Origin: CAYLNL01 sp964385175
GTDB lineage: Bacteria; Bacteroidota; Bacteroidia; Flavobacteriales; Flavobacteriaceae
Direction of reading: 5' to 3'
Assembly (NCBI GenBank): GCA_964385175.1
Contig: CAYLNL010000002.1
Span: 124,001-188,000, forward strand
DNA: 64,000 nucleotides
Positions 43,201 through 51,374 of this stretch are shown piece after piece. Numbering within the stretch: position 1 is the first letter of the stretch; every line of letters begins with the position of its first letter. A program made the translations under genes and the position numbers. Under the pieces are notes generated by a model. That model ran no database searches, was not told where the DNA came from, and saw only the letters and a program-made list of their open reading frames with translations.

Positions 43201-45383
43201 CCAACAGCTAAAATGTTGCCGTTATCACTAAGACTTACAGCCCACCCAGACTGATCACTAGCAGCTTCCCCATTAATATCCTGTCCCAATTGATTCCAAT
43301 TGAGTCCATCAAATTGATATACCCGAACATGGCCTCTATTATCATTAGAAACACCTGTATTGCCATCATTATACATTGCCCCAATAGCTACCCTGCTTCC
43401 ATCACTGCTTAAGCTTACGCTATAACCAGACCAATCATTAGCAGCTTCTCCATCAATATCCTCCCCTAATTGAACCCAATTAACGCCATCGAATTCATAT
43501 ATTCTGACATGGCCAGAACCAATTTCGACATCATACGTACCATATGCTCCAATGGCTACCCTGCTTCCATTACTATTAAGGCTTACAGAGAATCCTGAAT
43601 GATTATTTGGCGCTTCTCCATCAATATCCTGTCCAAGTTTTATCCATTCATTAGATGGAGGTGGAGGTGGAGAGTATTCATTCCCAATACCTACGGCATA
43701 CCAGGCATTGTAAATATTGATATATTCTGCGGAATCATCTCCATATAGATCTGCTGCTGCCTGTAGGGTTAAATAGCGGGCATCGGTATAGTTGGTAGTG
43801 GGAGTAAAATAGAGGCTTTCCACTGCATAGAGAATAGCTGCTGCTTCGGTTTTTCCAATACCGGTAACATCATACGCATCCATATTATCATTAACACCCG
43901 TTCCACCTTCTGCAAGCAAATAAAACCAATAATTAAAAACGCCACTATTGGTATGGACACCACAGTTATCATTACTTGCCGGGGCCGGACAATTGGGATC
44001 TAACCAATAGGTTCCCTGGTAAGTGTCTGGTTGTTCAAACATATTGGGATCTTGCAGGGAACGTTCTGCTGCTATAGCCGGATTTAACATAATTTCCTCA
44101 TTATGCAGGTAAGGGTTTTTGTCTGCGTCTTCGGGATTCATAGGATCTATGACATAATTTTCTACCATAGCCCCCCATATATCGCTGAGTCCTTCATTTA
44201 TGGCGCCGGATTCACCCTGATAGATGAGTCCATACGGAGGGATCATGGTTTGACAAACCGCATGGCTGATTTCATGGGCAATAAGATCTATGGAAGTTAA
44301 TGGGTCATAGTCCATTCCGTCTCCGTCTCCACAGATCATTCTTCCCCCATCCCAACCGGCATTATTCCAATTAGTATCGTAATGAACATAGTTTCTGATT
44401 ACCGCTCCGTTATTGTCATAACTGTTTCTGCTGTGTTCGTTTAAAAAATAATCATACGTCATGGCAGCACCCCAGTGGGCATCTAAGGCAGCATTGTCTT
44501 TAGCAGCATTGTCGTGTTCGCCAGCCCAATTGTTATCATTGTCATAAAAGTTGGTGGCTGCTGCAAAATCTGTTCCGCCCCCCATATTATAGGTCTCAAT
44601 ACCACTGCCTCGTGTGATGTCATGCAATATATAATTTGCGCCATTAAATTCGGTTTGGATTTGTCTCGTTCCGCTATACCGGGTATTGGCTGTTCCATTG
44701 GCATGATGAATCATAGAGTTTACAAAAACCACCTCTCCATTTTGAGCATCAACATACACATAGTTTCTGCTTACGGGTTTGGACGCATAGATATCAAAGC
44801 GATAGGCTAACACGGGCATGGGATTTTCCCCGAACATATCTTTTTCCACGATCACAAGCTCGCCTTTGGGGAAGAACGAGGCGTTGGGGTTGTTTTGTTC
44901 CTGCCTCAGAAATTCGTTGTTAGCTTCGTTCTCCCACATATAGCTTTCGGCCCTGATGTGGGCTTTGGCGGCTTCCAGCGCCTGCGCTTCGGATAGGCGG
45001 GGCGTTACGGACAGATCCCGGATGGGCACATAGTTTCCGGTTACTGCGTGCAGGTTGTCATTTCTGGAAACGGCATTGCAGATGGCGAACTCCACGGGAA
45101 TGCCTTGGTAGTATTGCTGGTATTTCTGGGAGGTAAACCCGGCGTTGGTACTGCGGTAGGCTTTCAGGGGCCGGAAGTCGGTATCAGCGTCAGCTTTATA
45201 CTGGGTTTTCAGAAAGGCTTTTACCGAATTGCTGTCGGCGGTAATACGGGTTTCTCTGAACCGAATCATCCTGGGATTGTCCTTTTTATCGGTCAGTTGT
45301 ATTTCAGAGGGTCGCACCTGCGCAAGGGCGGTGGCGGTGGTCATAAAAACAAGAATGCGGGCGAAAAGTAAAAATGATTTCAT
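40245..45383 (-). CDS. Giant secreted M4 metallopeptidase with repeat domains and T9SS sorting domain
   Basis: A 1712-residue protein with a signal peptide (MKSFLLFARILVFMTTATAL) and an FTP/PepSY propeptide (about 25-225). A thermolysin-like M4 domain (about 230-595) has zinc ligands in HEISHAVCQ near residue 370 and Glu in NEGLSDIWG near 395. A proline-rich linker (SPPPPP) follows. Next are seven repeats of about 58 residues (IDGEAANDxSGxSVSLSxxG, then HVRVYEF) resembling FG-GAP/propeller blades. Three groups of leucine-rich 21-residue repeats follow, each headed by IPDPNFE. The last about 80 residues form a type A T9SS sorting domain (IYPNPADETLYIAV ... LPPGLYFVAVQF). It presumably degrades extracellular protein. 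The LRR parts match the three proteins at 50-55 kb. Confidence 0.9.
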   Translation of the reverse strand: MKSFLLFARILVFMTTATALAQVRPSEIQLTDKKDNPRMIRFRETRITADSNSVKAFLKTQYKADADTDFRPLKAYRSTNAGFTSQKYQQYYQGIPVEFAICNAVSRNDNLHAVTGNYVPIRDLSVTPRLSEAQALEAAKAHIRAESYMWENEANNEFLRQEQNNPNASFFPKGELVIVEKDMFGENPMPVLAYRFDIYASKPVSRNYVYVDAQNGEVVFVNSMIHHANGTANTRYSGTRQIQTEFNGANYILHDITRGSGIETYNMGGGTDFAAATNFYDNDNNWAGEHDNAAKDNAALDAHWGAAMTYDYFLNEHSRNSYDNNGAVIRNYVHYDTNWNNAGWDGGRMICGDGDGMDYDPLTSIDLIAHEISHAVCQTMIPPYGLIYQGESGAINEGLSDIWGAMVENYVIDPMNPEDADKNPYLHNEEIMLNPAIAAERSLQDPNMFEQPDTYQGTYWLDPNCPAPASNDNCGVHTNSGVFNYWFYLLAEGGTGVNDNMDAYDVTGIGKTEAAAILYAVESLYFTPTTNYTDARYLTLQAAADLYGDDSAEYINIYNAWYAVGIGNEYSPPPPPSNEWIKLGQDIDGEAPNNHSGFSVSLNSNGSRVAIGAYGTYDVEIGSGHVRIYEFDGVNWVQLGEDIDGEAANDWSGYSVSLSSDGSRVAIGAMYNDGNTGVSNDNRGHVRVYQFDGLNWNQLGQDINGEAASDQSGWAVSLSDNGNILAVGAPANDGNGANSGHVRVFEWQGGNWIQLGLDIDGQNANDIFGRAVCLNSNGNILAIGAPDNNNNGFHSGHVQVYEFNGFNWAQQGQDMGGEAAADGFGVSVSLSDNGNILAVGAIGNDGNGAQSGHVRIYQFDGVNWNQLGSDIDGEAANDWFGNSLSLSSDGNIVAIGATQNDGNGVNAGHVRVYEFDDVNWNQLGSDIDGEVANDNSGNSICLSSNGNIVAIGAMNNDGDNGGNSGHVRVYLNAGGNGYTSIPDPIFEQVLINQGIDSEGVLDGRVLTSDISGITVLNVPAQGINSLVGIEDFTVLEELNCNNNNLTGLYVGHNTNLNTLYCSGNQINNLDVRENANLITLTCSSNQLLKLDVSNNTNLTLLFCNNNRLSSLDLSGLASLANINTIDNDDLACIQVDNEVDANAGIGNYSGWIIDNMVSVYSEDCNDLYYTYIPDPNFEIALANHGYDSFLGDHQVLTANISGITDLDVSSYDINDLTGIEDFASLQTLICYNNNLTILDVSNNSNLEVLYCFNNQLTNLDVSANTNLTDLRCGGNLLANLTISGAANLTILHCYMNQLTSLNTSTNTNLEELRCYENQLTSLDVSSNLALTSLECDFNQLLTLDVHTNVNLVDLSVGNNNLTGSLDLRGLNQLTNFYGLKNSDLSCISVDDPTGANAGLGIYAGWVKDTDAGYSQNCFYTLIPDPNFEQALIDQGIDSEALLNGAVLTTDISGITVLNISNENISDLTGIEAFTSLQNLDCSHNNLSGSLDFSANYSLISLDCSYNNLTGNLNLGSNPYITHLSVNHNQLSVINVSSCYNLVHLHCQNNQLAGSLFLRQNRRLTEMHAENNPLLSCIEVSSAGRANSGIGIYATWVKDLTASYSQNCGGVMPKGIAPGSVKNTTGKTVEETERATVESLTIYPNPADETLYIAVPVGRKATEVALYNLRGERLMEVKDTVLSVKQLPPGLYFVAVQFLDGKQGVSKVLISRE

Positions 45384-45497
45384 ATTCTTGAGTGTTAGGG
45401 AGTTGTATTTCTTTTAAGCACCAATACTACTCATTTTTTTTTGAACTTTCCTACAACTTTTTCTTAAAGTTATGAACCGTTGTTAATAAGCGCTCAC

Positions 45498-47120
45498 TCA
45501 CCCCGCCTCCAACCCCACCAACTCAAAGGCGGCGCCGCTAAAAAGTCCTTTGTCGGAAAGTTTTAAATCGGGAATGACCAGCAGCGCCATAAACGAGAGT
45601 GTCATAAAAGGCGCGCGGAGGGTGCAGCCCAACTGTTTTGCCAGGGCGTCTAATTCCTGGTAGCGCCGCCCGGCTTCCCAACCGTCTGCATCGCTCATAA
45701 TACCGGCTACCGGCAGGGGCAACACGCGCTCTTCTTCCCCGTTTACCACGGCGATACCGCCCCTGTTGGCGATGATACCGTTCACGGCGCGGCAAATGGC
45801 TTCGTCGCTGGTTCCTACGGCAATGATGTTGTGCGAGTCGTGGGCTACCGAACCGCCGATGGCGCCGCTTTTCAATCCGAAATTTTTGATAAAGGCTACC
45901 GCAGGTTTCGCATCTTGGTAGCGGTTTACCACGATTATCTTCAAAATATCATTCGGTACATCGGGCAGGAGTTTGCCGTTTTTTAGCAAGGGTTTGCAAA
46001 AAATTTCGTTGGTTATCAACTGCCCGTCTAAAGCCTCAATCACGCGGATGTCGGCGCCCGTGCCGGCGATTTCAAAATCCGCCGGTTTTTTAGGCGAGGC
46101 ATGAAAATTATTTGGTTTTTCAAATGGAACGGTTTTTATAAACGATTGCCCGTTTTCGGCGACTAATTCCCCCTCAATCCAGGTTTGCAATACCTTAAAA
46201 TGCAGCAGGTCTTCCACCACTACAAAATCCGCCGGGTCGTTTACCCGCAGTTGCCCCACCCGCATGCCATAGTGTTTCACAGGGTTTAGGCAGGCGGCCT
46301 GCAACACCTTAAACACATCCACACCTTTGGCGACGGCACGGGCGCAGAGCTGGTTAATGTGCCCTAACAGCAAATCGTCCGGGTGCTTGTCATCGGAACA
46401 AAACATCATCTTTTCATAATGCTCCGGCAGCAGGTCTATGAGCGCCTCAAAATTCTTGGCGGCGCTGCCTTCGCGGATAAGGATTTTCATGCCTAATGCG
46501 AGTTTTTCTTCGGCTTCTTCGCGCGTAACGCACTCGTGGTCGGTGGCAATGCCCGCGCGCACGTAGGCCTGCGCCTGTGCGCCGCGCAACCCGGGCGCGT
46601 GCCCGTCCACGGGCTTGCCGAAATGCTTCGCCCAGGCGATTTTTTTCAGCACCTCCTCATCGCCGTGGAGCACGCCGGGGAAATTCATCATCTCCGAAAG
46701 GTAATAGATGTCCGGCGAGCGGAGTAACTCCTTTACGCCTTCCGAATCAATGACGGCGCCGGCGCTCTCAAACGCGGTGGCGGGCACGCAGGAAGGGGCG
46801 CCAAAGTGAAATTTGAAGGGAACCTGTTTGCCGTTTTCAATCATGTACAAAACGCCTTCTTTTCCGAGCACGTTGGCTATTTCGTGGGGGTCGGAAACAG
46901 TGGCTACCGTGCCGTGCAGCACCGCCAAACGGGCGAATTCGGAAGGCACCAGCATGGAGCTTTCTATGTGGATGTGAGCGTCTATAAACCCGGGCAGTAG
47001 GTAACGCCGGGGGGCGTTCTCTTTTTCGGTAACAGCTGTTATTTTCCCGTTTTCAACGGTGATTTCGCCCGGGTAGATGCGGCGGTTTTCAATGTCTGTA
47101 ATGTATCCCTGTAGTTTCAT
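45498..47120 (-). CDS. ade: Adenine deaminase
   Basis: A 540-residue amidohydrolase from the ATG at 47120, 2 nt after the previous gene's stop. A longer reading to 47147 would overlap that gene. The metal-binding region is FIDAHIHIESSMLVPSEFAR, with SDPHEIANVLG, MMFCSDDKHPDDLL and AVGTSDEAICRAVNGIIANR further on, which match bacterial Ade (adenine to hypoxanthine plus ammonia). It ends ...FELVGLEAG. Its final 69 nt are duplicated at 40072-40140. Confidence 0.93.
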   Translation of the reverse strand: MKLQGYITDIENRRIYPGEITVENGKITAVTEKENAPRRYLLPGFIDAHIHIESSMLVPSEFARLAVLHGTVATVSDPHEIANVLGKEGVLYMIENGKQVPFKFHFGAPSCVPATAFESAGAVIDSEGVKELLRSPDIYYLSEMMNFPGVLHGDEEVLKKIAWAKHFGKPVDGHAPGLRGAQAQAYVRAGIATDHECVTREEAEEKLALGMKILIREGSAAKNFEALIDLLPEHYEKMMFCSDDKHPDDLLLGHINQLCARAVAKGVDVFKVLQAACLNPVKHYGMRVGQLRVNDPADFVVVEDLLHFKVLQTWIEGELVAENGQSFIKTVPFEKPNNFHASPKKPADFEIAGTGADIRVIEALDGQLITNEIFCKPLLKNGKLLPDVPNDILKIIVVNRYQDAKPAVAFIKNFGLKSGAIGGSVAHDSHNIIAVGTSDEAICRAVNGIIANRGGIAVVNGEEERVLPLPVAGIMSDADGWEAGRRYQELDALAKQLGCTLRAPFMTLSFMALLVIPDLKLSDKGLFSGAAFELVGLEAG

Positions 47121-47122
47121 TT

Positions 47123-47713
47123 TTATTGGTGTTTGCCGGTTTGCCAACCGTGTTTACGTAAATATTGTTCGCCGCTTTGTAGGGCGCCCGTTTCCAGCGC
47201 CGTTGCCATGCTGTCGTTCCAGCGGTTCAGGTAGCCGAAAAGCGAAATAACGCCCAGCATTTCTACGATTTCGCCTTCGTTCCAATACCGGTAGAGCTCG
47301 GCTTTTATGTCCTCATCTACCTGGTTAGGCAGCACGGAAGCCGCCAGCGAAAAGTTGAGGGCGGCGCGTTCCGCCGGGGAAAAAGCGGGATGGGTTTGGT
47401 AATCCCAAATGTTTTCTAATTGTTCTTTTTCGGCGCCGTAGCGCTCGGCGGCGCGTATGGCGTGCGCCTGGCAGTAGCGGCAGCCGGCGGCGTTGCTGCT
47501 CACCCAGGCTATCATCCGTTTCAGGGAAGAGGTTACCCGGCCTTCATTCGCCATAACTGCTTTGTTGAGTTGAATAAACGCCCGGGAAATGGCAGGGCGA
47601 TGCTGCATGGTGAGCACTGAATTTGGACAAAATCCGAGGGTTTCGTTGAAAAAATCGGCTAATTGGCGGGTTTCAGAGTCGTGTTCGGGGCTTAGGGGGG
47701 CTACGAGGGGCAT
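47123..47713 (-). CDS. Carboxymuconolactone decarboxylase/AhpD-like family protein
   Basis: About 196 residues from the ATG at 47713, with an alternative start at 47740. The all-helical core contains ISRAFIQLNKAVMANEGRVT and the redox motif AAGCRYCQAHAIRAAERYG (CxxC-xxH), which is the active site of AhpD/CMD-type peroxidase-related proteins. Its stop lies 2 nt before ade, so the two are probably cotranscribed. It may detoxify peroxide. The substrate is not known. Confidence 0.85.
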   Translation of the reverse strand: MPLVAPLSPEHDSETRQLADFFNETLGFCPNSVLTMQHRPAISRAFIQLNKAVMANEGRVTSSLKRMIAWVSSNAAGCRYCQAHAIRAAERYGAEKEQLENIWDYQTHPAFSPAERAALNFSLAASVLPNQVDEDIKAELYRYWNEGEIVEMLGVISLFGYLNRWNDSMATALETGALQSGEQYLRKHGWQTGKHQ

Positions 47714-47855
47714 AGATATCGGTTTGAATTGCAGCTGCAAAATACAAAAAAGAAAATTTAAACTTTATAAAAGAACATCCATAATAAGGGGAAAAACGGC
47801 TACCTTTACTTTCCAAATTTAACATTTAAAAACAAACTCTGTCTCAATAAATTCC

Positions 47856-49559
47856 ATGCACTGGCGCCTGAAACCACAACCCGAAGCCGCGCACGTACGC
47901 ACACTGGCGCACACGCTGGGGATCCCGGAGCTGCTGGCGGCCCTGCTGCTGCAACGGGGTATCGGGACATTTGAGGAGGCGAAACGGTTTTTCCGGCCGG
48001 CTCTTTCGGATTTGCACGACCCATACCGGATGAAAGATATGGATAAAGCGGTGGCGCGTATTGAAAAAGCGGTGGCCGAAGGAGAAAAAATCCTGGTTTA
48101 CGGGGATTACGATGTAGATGGCACTACGGCGGTGTCGTTGCTGTACGCATATCTCACTACTTTTTACGCTCACGTAGGCACTTATATTCCCGACCGGATG
48201 GAGGAGGGGTACGGGATTTCCTACCAGGGGATTGATTTTGCAGCGGCTGAAGGTTTTTCGCTGGTGATTGCGTTGGACTGCGGGATTAAGGAGGGAGAAA
48301 AAACGGCGTATGCGAGCACGAAGGGGGTTGATTTTATTGTCTGCGACCACCACCAGCCGGGGGCTGTTCTTCCCAAGGCAGCAGCGGTGCTGAACCCGAA
48401 GCAGGCGGATTGCGACTACCCGTATAAGGAACTCTGTGGCTGCGGCGTGGGTTTTAAGCTGGTGCAGGCGCTGGCGCTTCGGCGAAACCAGCCGGTGGAG
48501 GAGTTGCTTCCGTATTTGGATTTGGTGGCTACGGCGATTGGGGCCGATATGGTGCCTGTTACCGGAGAAAACCGGGTGCTGGCTTACCACGGGCTCCGGG
48601 TGATGAACACTCGTCCCCGCCCGGGCTTGCGGGCATTGCTTTCGTTTGCAGAAAAGAGGGAAATCACTGTCTCGGACGTGGTGTTTACGCTGGCGCCGCG
48701 CATTAACGCGGCCGGGCGCATGAGGCACGGGTGCCATGCGGTGGCGCTGCTCACGGAAGCAGACGGTGAAATTGCTACGGAACTGGCAAAAGAAATAGAA
48801 TTCTTTAATACCGACCGGCGCTCCTTAGACCAGCAAATTACAGAGGAGGCTTTACAACAAATTAAAGAACGGGGCGAGCAGGGACGAAACAGCACGGTGG
48901 TGTACAGCGAAAACTGGCATAAAGGGGTTATTGGGATTGTGGCTTCGCGCTTAACAGAAACGTACTACCGACCTACAGTGGTTTTTACCAAAAACAATGG
49001 CAGCCTGGTGGCTTCGGCACGCTCGGTTAACGATGTAGATCTGTACCATATTTTAGAATTGTGTTCAGGTTTTTTGGAGCAGTTTGGCGGGCATCGGTAC
49101 GCTGCGGGGCTTACTATGAAAGAGGAGCAATACAACGCCTTTAAACAGAAATTTGAGGAGGTTGTTTCTGCAACAATTCATGCGGATTCGTTGATTCGGG
49201 AGCTACGGATTGATGCGGAACTGGATTTTTTGGATATTACTCCCAAATTTTGCAGGGTTTTAAAGCAATTCGCCCCGTTTGGCCCCGGCAACCGGTCGCC
49301 GGTTTTTGTAACGCATCGATTGCAGGATACGGGTTTTGCCACTTGTGTGGGCGAAGCGGAAAAACACCTCCGGGTTTTTGTAAAACAGCCTGGCTCGGAA
49401 GGCTTTGCAGGAATTGGTTTCAACCTGGGCGAAAAGTTCCCGCTGGTGAGGAATGGAAAATTCTTTACAGCTGCGTACTCCATAGAGGAAAACGAGTGGA
49501 ATGGAGAAACCAGTATTCAACTGAAAATAAAAGACATTCAACCGGAACAGGGGAATTAA
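47856..49559 (+). CDS. recJ: Single-stranded-DNA-specific exonuclease RecJ
   Basis: A 567-residue DHH-family nuclease, normal length. Motifs are VYGDYDVDGTTAVSLLYAYL, VIALDCGIKEG, FIVCDHHQPG, GCGVGFKLVQ, AINPR-like RINAAGRM and FGGHRYAAGLTM. It degrades single-stranded DNA 5' to 3' in recombination and mismatch repair. Divergent from the CMD-ade pair. TACCTTTA near 47802 is a plausible promoter box. Confidence 0.95.
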   Translation: MHWRLKPQPEAAHVRTLAHTLGIPELLAALLLQRGIGTFEEAKRFFRPALSDLHDPYRMKDMDKAVARIEKAVAEGEKILVYGDYDVDGTTAVSLLYAYLTTFYAHVGTYIPDRMEEGYGISYQGIDFAAAEGFSLVIALDCGIKEGEKTAYASTKGVDFIVCDHHQPGAVLPKAAAVLNPKQADCDYPYKELCGCGVGFKLVQALALRRNQPVEELLPYLDLVATAIGADMVPVTGENRVLAYHGLRVMNTRPRPGLRALLSFAEKREITVSDVVFTLAPRINAAGRMRHGCHAVALLTEADGEIATELAKEIEFFNTDRRSLDQQITEEALQQIKERGEQGRNSTVVYSENWHKGVIGIVASRLTETYYRPTVVFTKNNGSLVASARSVNDVDLYHILELCSGFLEQFGGHRYAAGLTMKEEQYNAFKQKFEEVVSATIHADSLIRELRIDAELDFLDITPKFCRVLKQFAPFGPGNRSPVFVTHRLQDTGFATCVGEAEKHLRVFVKQPGSEGFAGIGFNLGEKFPLVRNGKFFTAAYSIEENEWNGETSIQLKIKDIQPEQGN

Positions 49560-50140
49560 ACAGTGTATTGACAGGCTTGTTGATATGTTTTCTTAACTGC
49601 CTAACCACCAATAGGGTATATTTTTAGTTACGAGGTTAATATCTGCTTATAAAAAACTGAGATGTTTTCATGTAAGATTACCAAAATATAGGTATATGTT
49701 CTTTTTCTAATGAATTGCAAGAAAAACTTTTTTTGTTTTTTCAGGTTAAAAACTAACAAACATAGGGGGTTTGTTAACCAGTGAAGGCTGTATAATTTAT
49801 TAAGAAAAGAAGGTGAAAAAGGAGGTTATTCTTGTTTGTTCATAACCTACTATAAAGCCATTGGCAAAAGGGTTTTCTTGTCTCAAAATTGTTTATTTAC
49901 AGGCCTGAAGGTGTTAAAAAAATAATTTACAGGCATACGGGTAAAAAAGTTATGAGGTATATTAACAAGCAATTATATGATACCATAGTAGTAGATATTT
50001 TTTAAAAAAAGAAATAATAACTATGATGGTGTATGTGGTGTGTTTATAACCTGCAGTGGCTAAAAAAAATGGCGTACTTTTTTTACTCGTTATAAGAAAT
50101 AGTTGTTACTTTGTATGCCTTATTAAGAATACCATCTATT
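49560..50140. other. AT-rich gene-free interval
   Basis: No coding frame is supported on either strand. The end carries the leader TTACTTTGTATGCC (about 50107) before the first LRR gene. A similar TTACTTTGCATACC precedes the second and third, which suggests a shared promoter. Confidence 0.4.
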
Positions 50141-51268
50141 ATGAAAAAACCTTTACTACTTTTAGTTTTTTGTTTTGTGGCTCTCACTGCCCGGTCGCAG
50201 TACACGGCTATTCCCGACTCCAATTTTGAAGTTGCTTTAGCAACTTATGACGACATACCGGGTGATAACCAGGTGCCTACCGCCAACATATCTACAGTTA
50301 CAGAGCTGGATGTTAGATTTTCTAACATTTCGGACCTAACGGGTATAGAGGCGTTTACTTCCTTACTTGTTTTAGAGTGTTTTGGCAATCAGCTTACTTC
50401 TTTAAATATAAGCGCTAACCTGAGTTTGCGTGAGTTGTATTGCGATAGTAATCAATTAACTACCCTTGATGTAAGTGGTAATGATATGTTACGGATTTTA
50501 TGGTGCCAGTTTAACCAGCTTACCAGCCTTACCCTTAACGGAGCTAATGATTTGCAGGAAGTTTATTGTATAGGTAACCAGTTAACTGCATTAGATGTAA
50601 CAGGAGTTCCTGCTTTGCAGCTCCTGTATTGCCCTGGTAATATGCTAACAGACCTCCAGGTAGGAAGCAACGCCAATTTAACCCAGCTCTATTTACATGA
50701 TAATTTTTTGACTAACATAGATTTGAGTGGGCTTGCAAACCTTACTACAGTATGGTGCTATTCTAATCAACTTGCCAGCTTAGATGTAACGAATGCTCCC
50801 AACTTAGGTCAGTTACTTTGTAACGACAATCAAATTAACGGCAGTTTATTGTTAAATGGCCTTGCTAATTTGGTTAGTTTTGATGGCTCTAATAATCCTG
50901 CACTTGTTTGCATACAGGTAGATGATGCTACGGCGGCAGATGCCGGAACCGGGATATATGCCGGTTGGGTAAAAGATGGTACCGCCAGCTATTCTGAAAA
51001 TTGTGCTCTCTCTTCCCCCGATTTTTCAGCGCAAACGGCTACACTCTACCCCAACCCGGCGCGGGAAACAGTAACCCTTTCATTTCCAGCGGGTGCGGAA
51101 TTGGAGTACACTGCTGTTTACAACCTCCAGGGACAAAAAGTAATGGAATCGAAAGCCACTCAAATAGACGTTTCTTCCCTGTCTCCGGGAGTCTATTTAT
51201 TAGCAATACAAACGGATGGTTCTTCTAAGATTTTCTACAAAAAGCTAATAGTAGCCCCTTCAGAATAG
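50141..51268 (+). CDS. T9SS-sorted leucine-rich-repeat protein, copy 1
   Basis: About 375 residues from the ATG at 50141 (MKKPLLLLVFCFVALTARSQ, signal peptide). IPDSNFEVALATYDDIPGDN is the family opening. About ten 21-residue leucine-rich repeats follow (LxxLxCxxNQLTxLDVSxN). The last about 85 residues (LYPNPARETVTLSF ... LSPGVYLLAIQTDG) are a type A T9SS sorting domain. It is likely exported and anchored or released at the cell surface. The ligand is unknown. Copies 2 and 3 follow directly, and the LRR type matches the M4 peptidase at 40245. Confidence 0.88.
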   Translation: MKKPLLLLVFCFVALTARSQYTAIPDSNFEVALATYDDIPGDNQVPTANISTVTELDVRFSNISDLTGIEAFTSLLVLECFGNQLTSLNISANLSLRELYCDSNQLTTLDVSGNDMLRILWCQFNQLTSLTLNGANDLQEVYCIGNQLTALDVTGVPALQLLYCPGNMLTDLQVGSNANLTQLYLHDNFLTNIDLSGLANLTTVWCYSNQLASLDVTNAPNLGQLLCNDNQINGSLLLNGLANLVSFDGSNNPALVCIQVDDATAADAGTGIYAGWVKDGTASYSENCALSSPDFSAQTATLYPNPARETVTLSFPAGAELEYTAVYNLQGQKVMESKATQIDVSSLSPGVYLLAIQTDGSSKIFYKKLIVAPSE

Positions 51269-51374
51269 TAACTTCTGAGCAGGGTGCAACGTGTGAAAAA
51301 AACCCGGCGGTTTTGTTGCTCATTCAGGAGAATAGTCATTACTTTGCATACCTTACAAAATGGTACTATTTATT

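Noticed and set aside
40072..45566. Composite transposon formed by the two ade-end repeats
   Set aside because: The repeats are coding-gene ends, with no terminal inverted repeats and no transposase between them.
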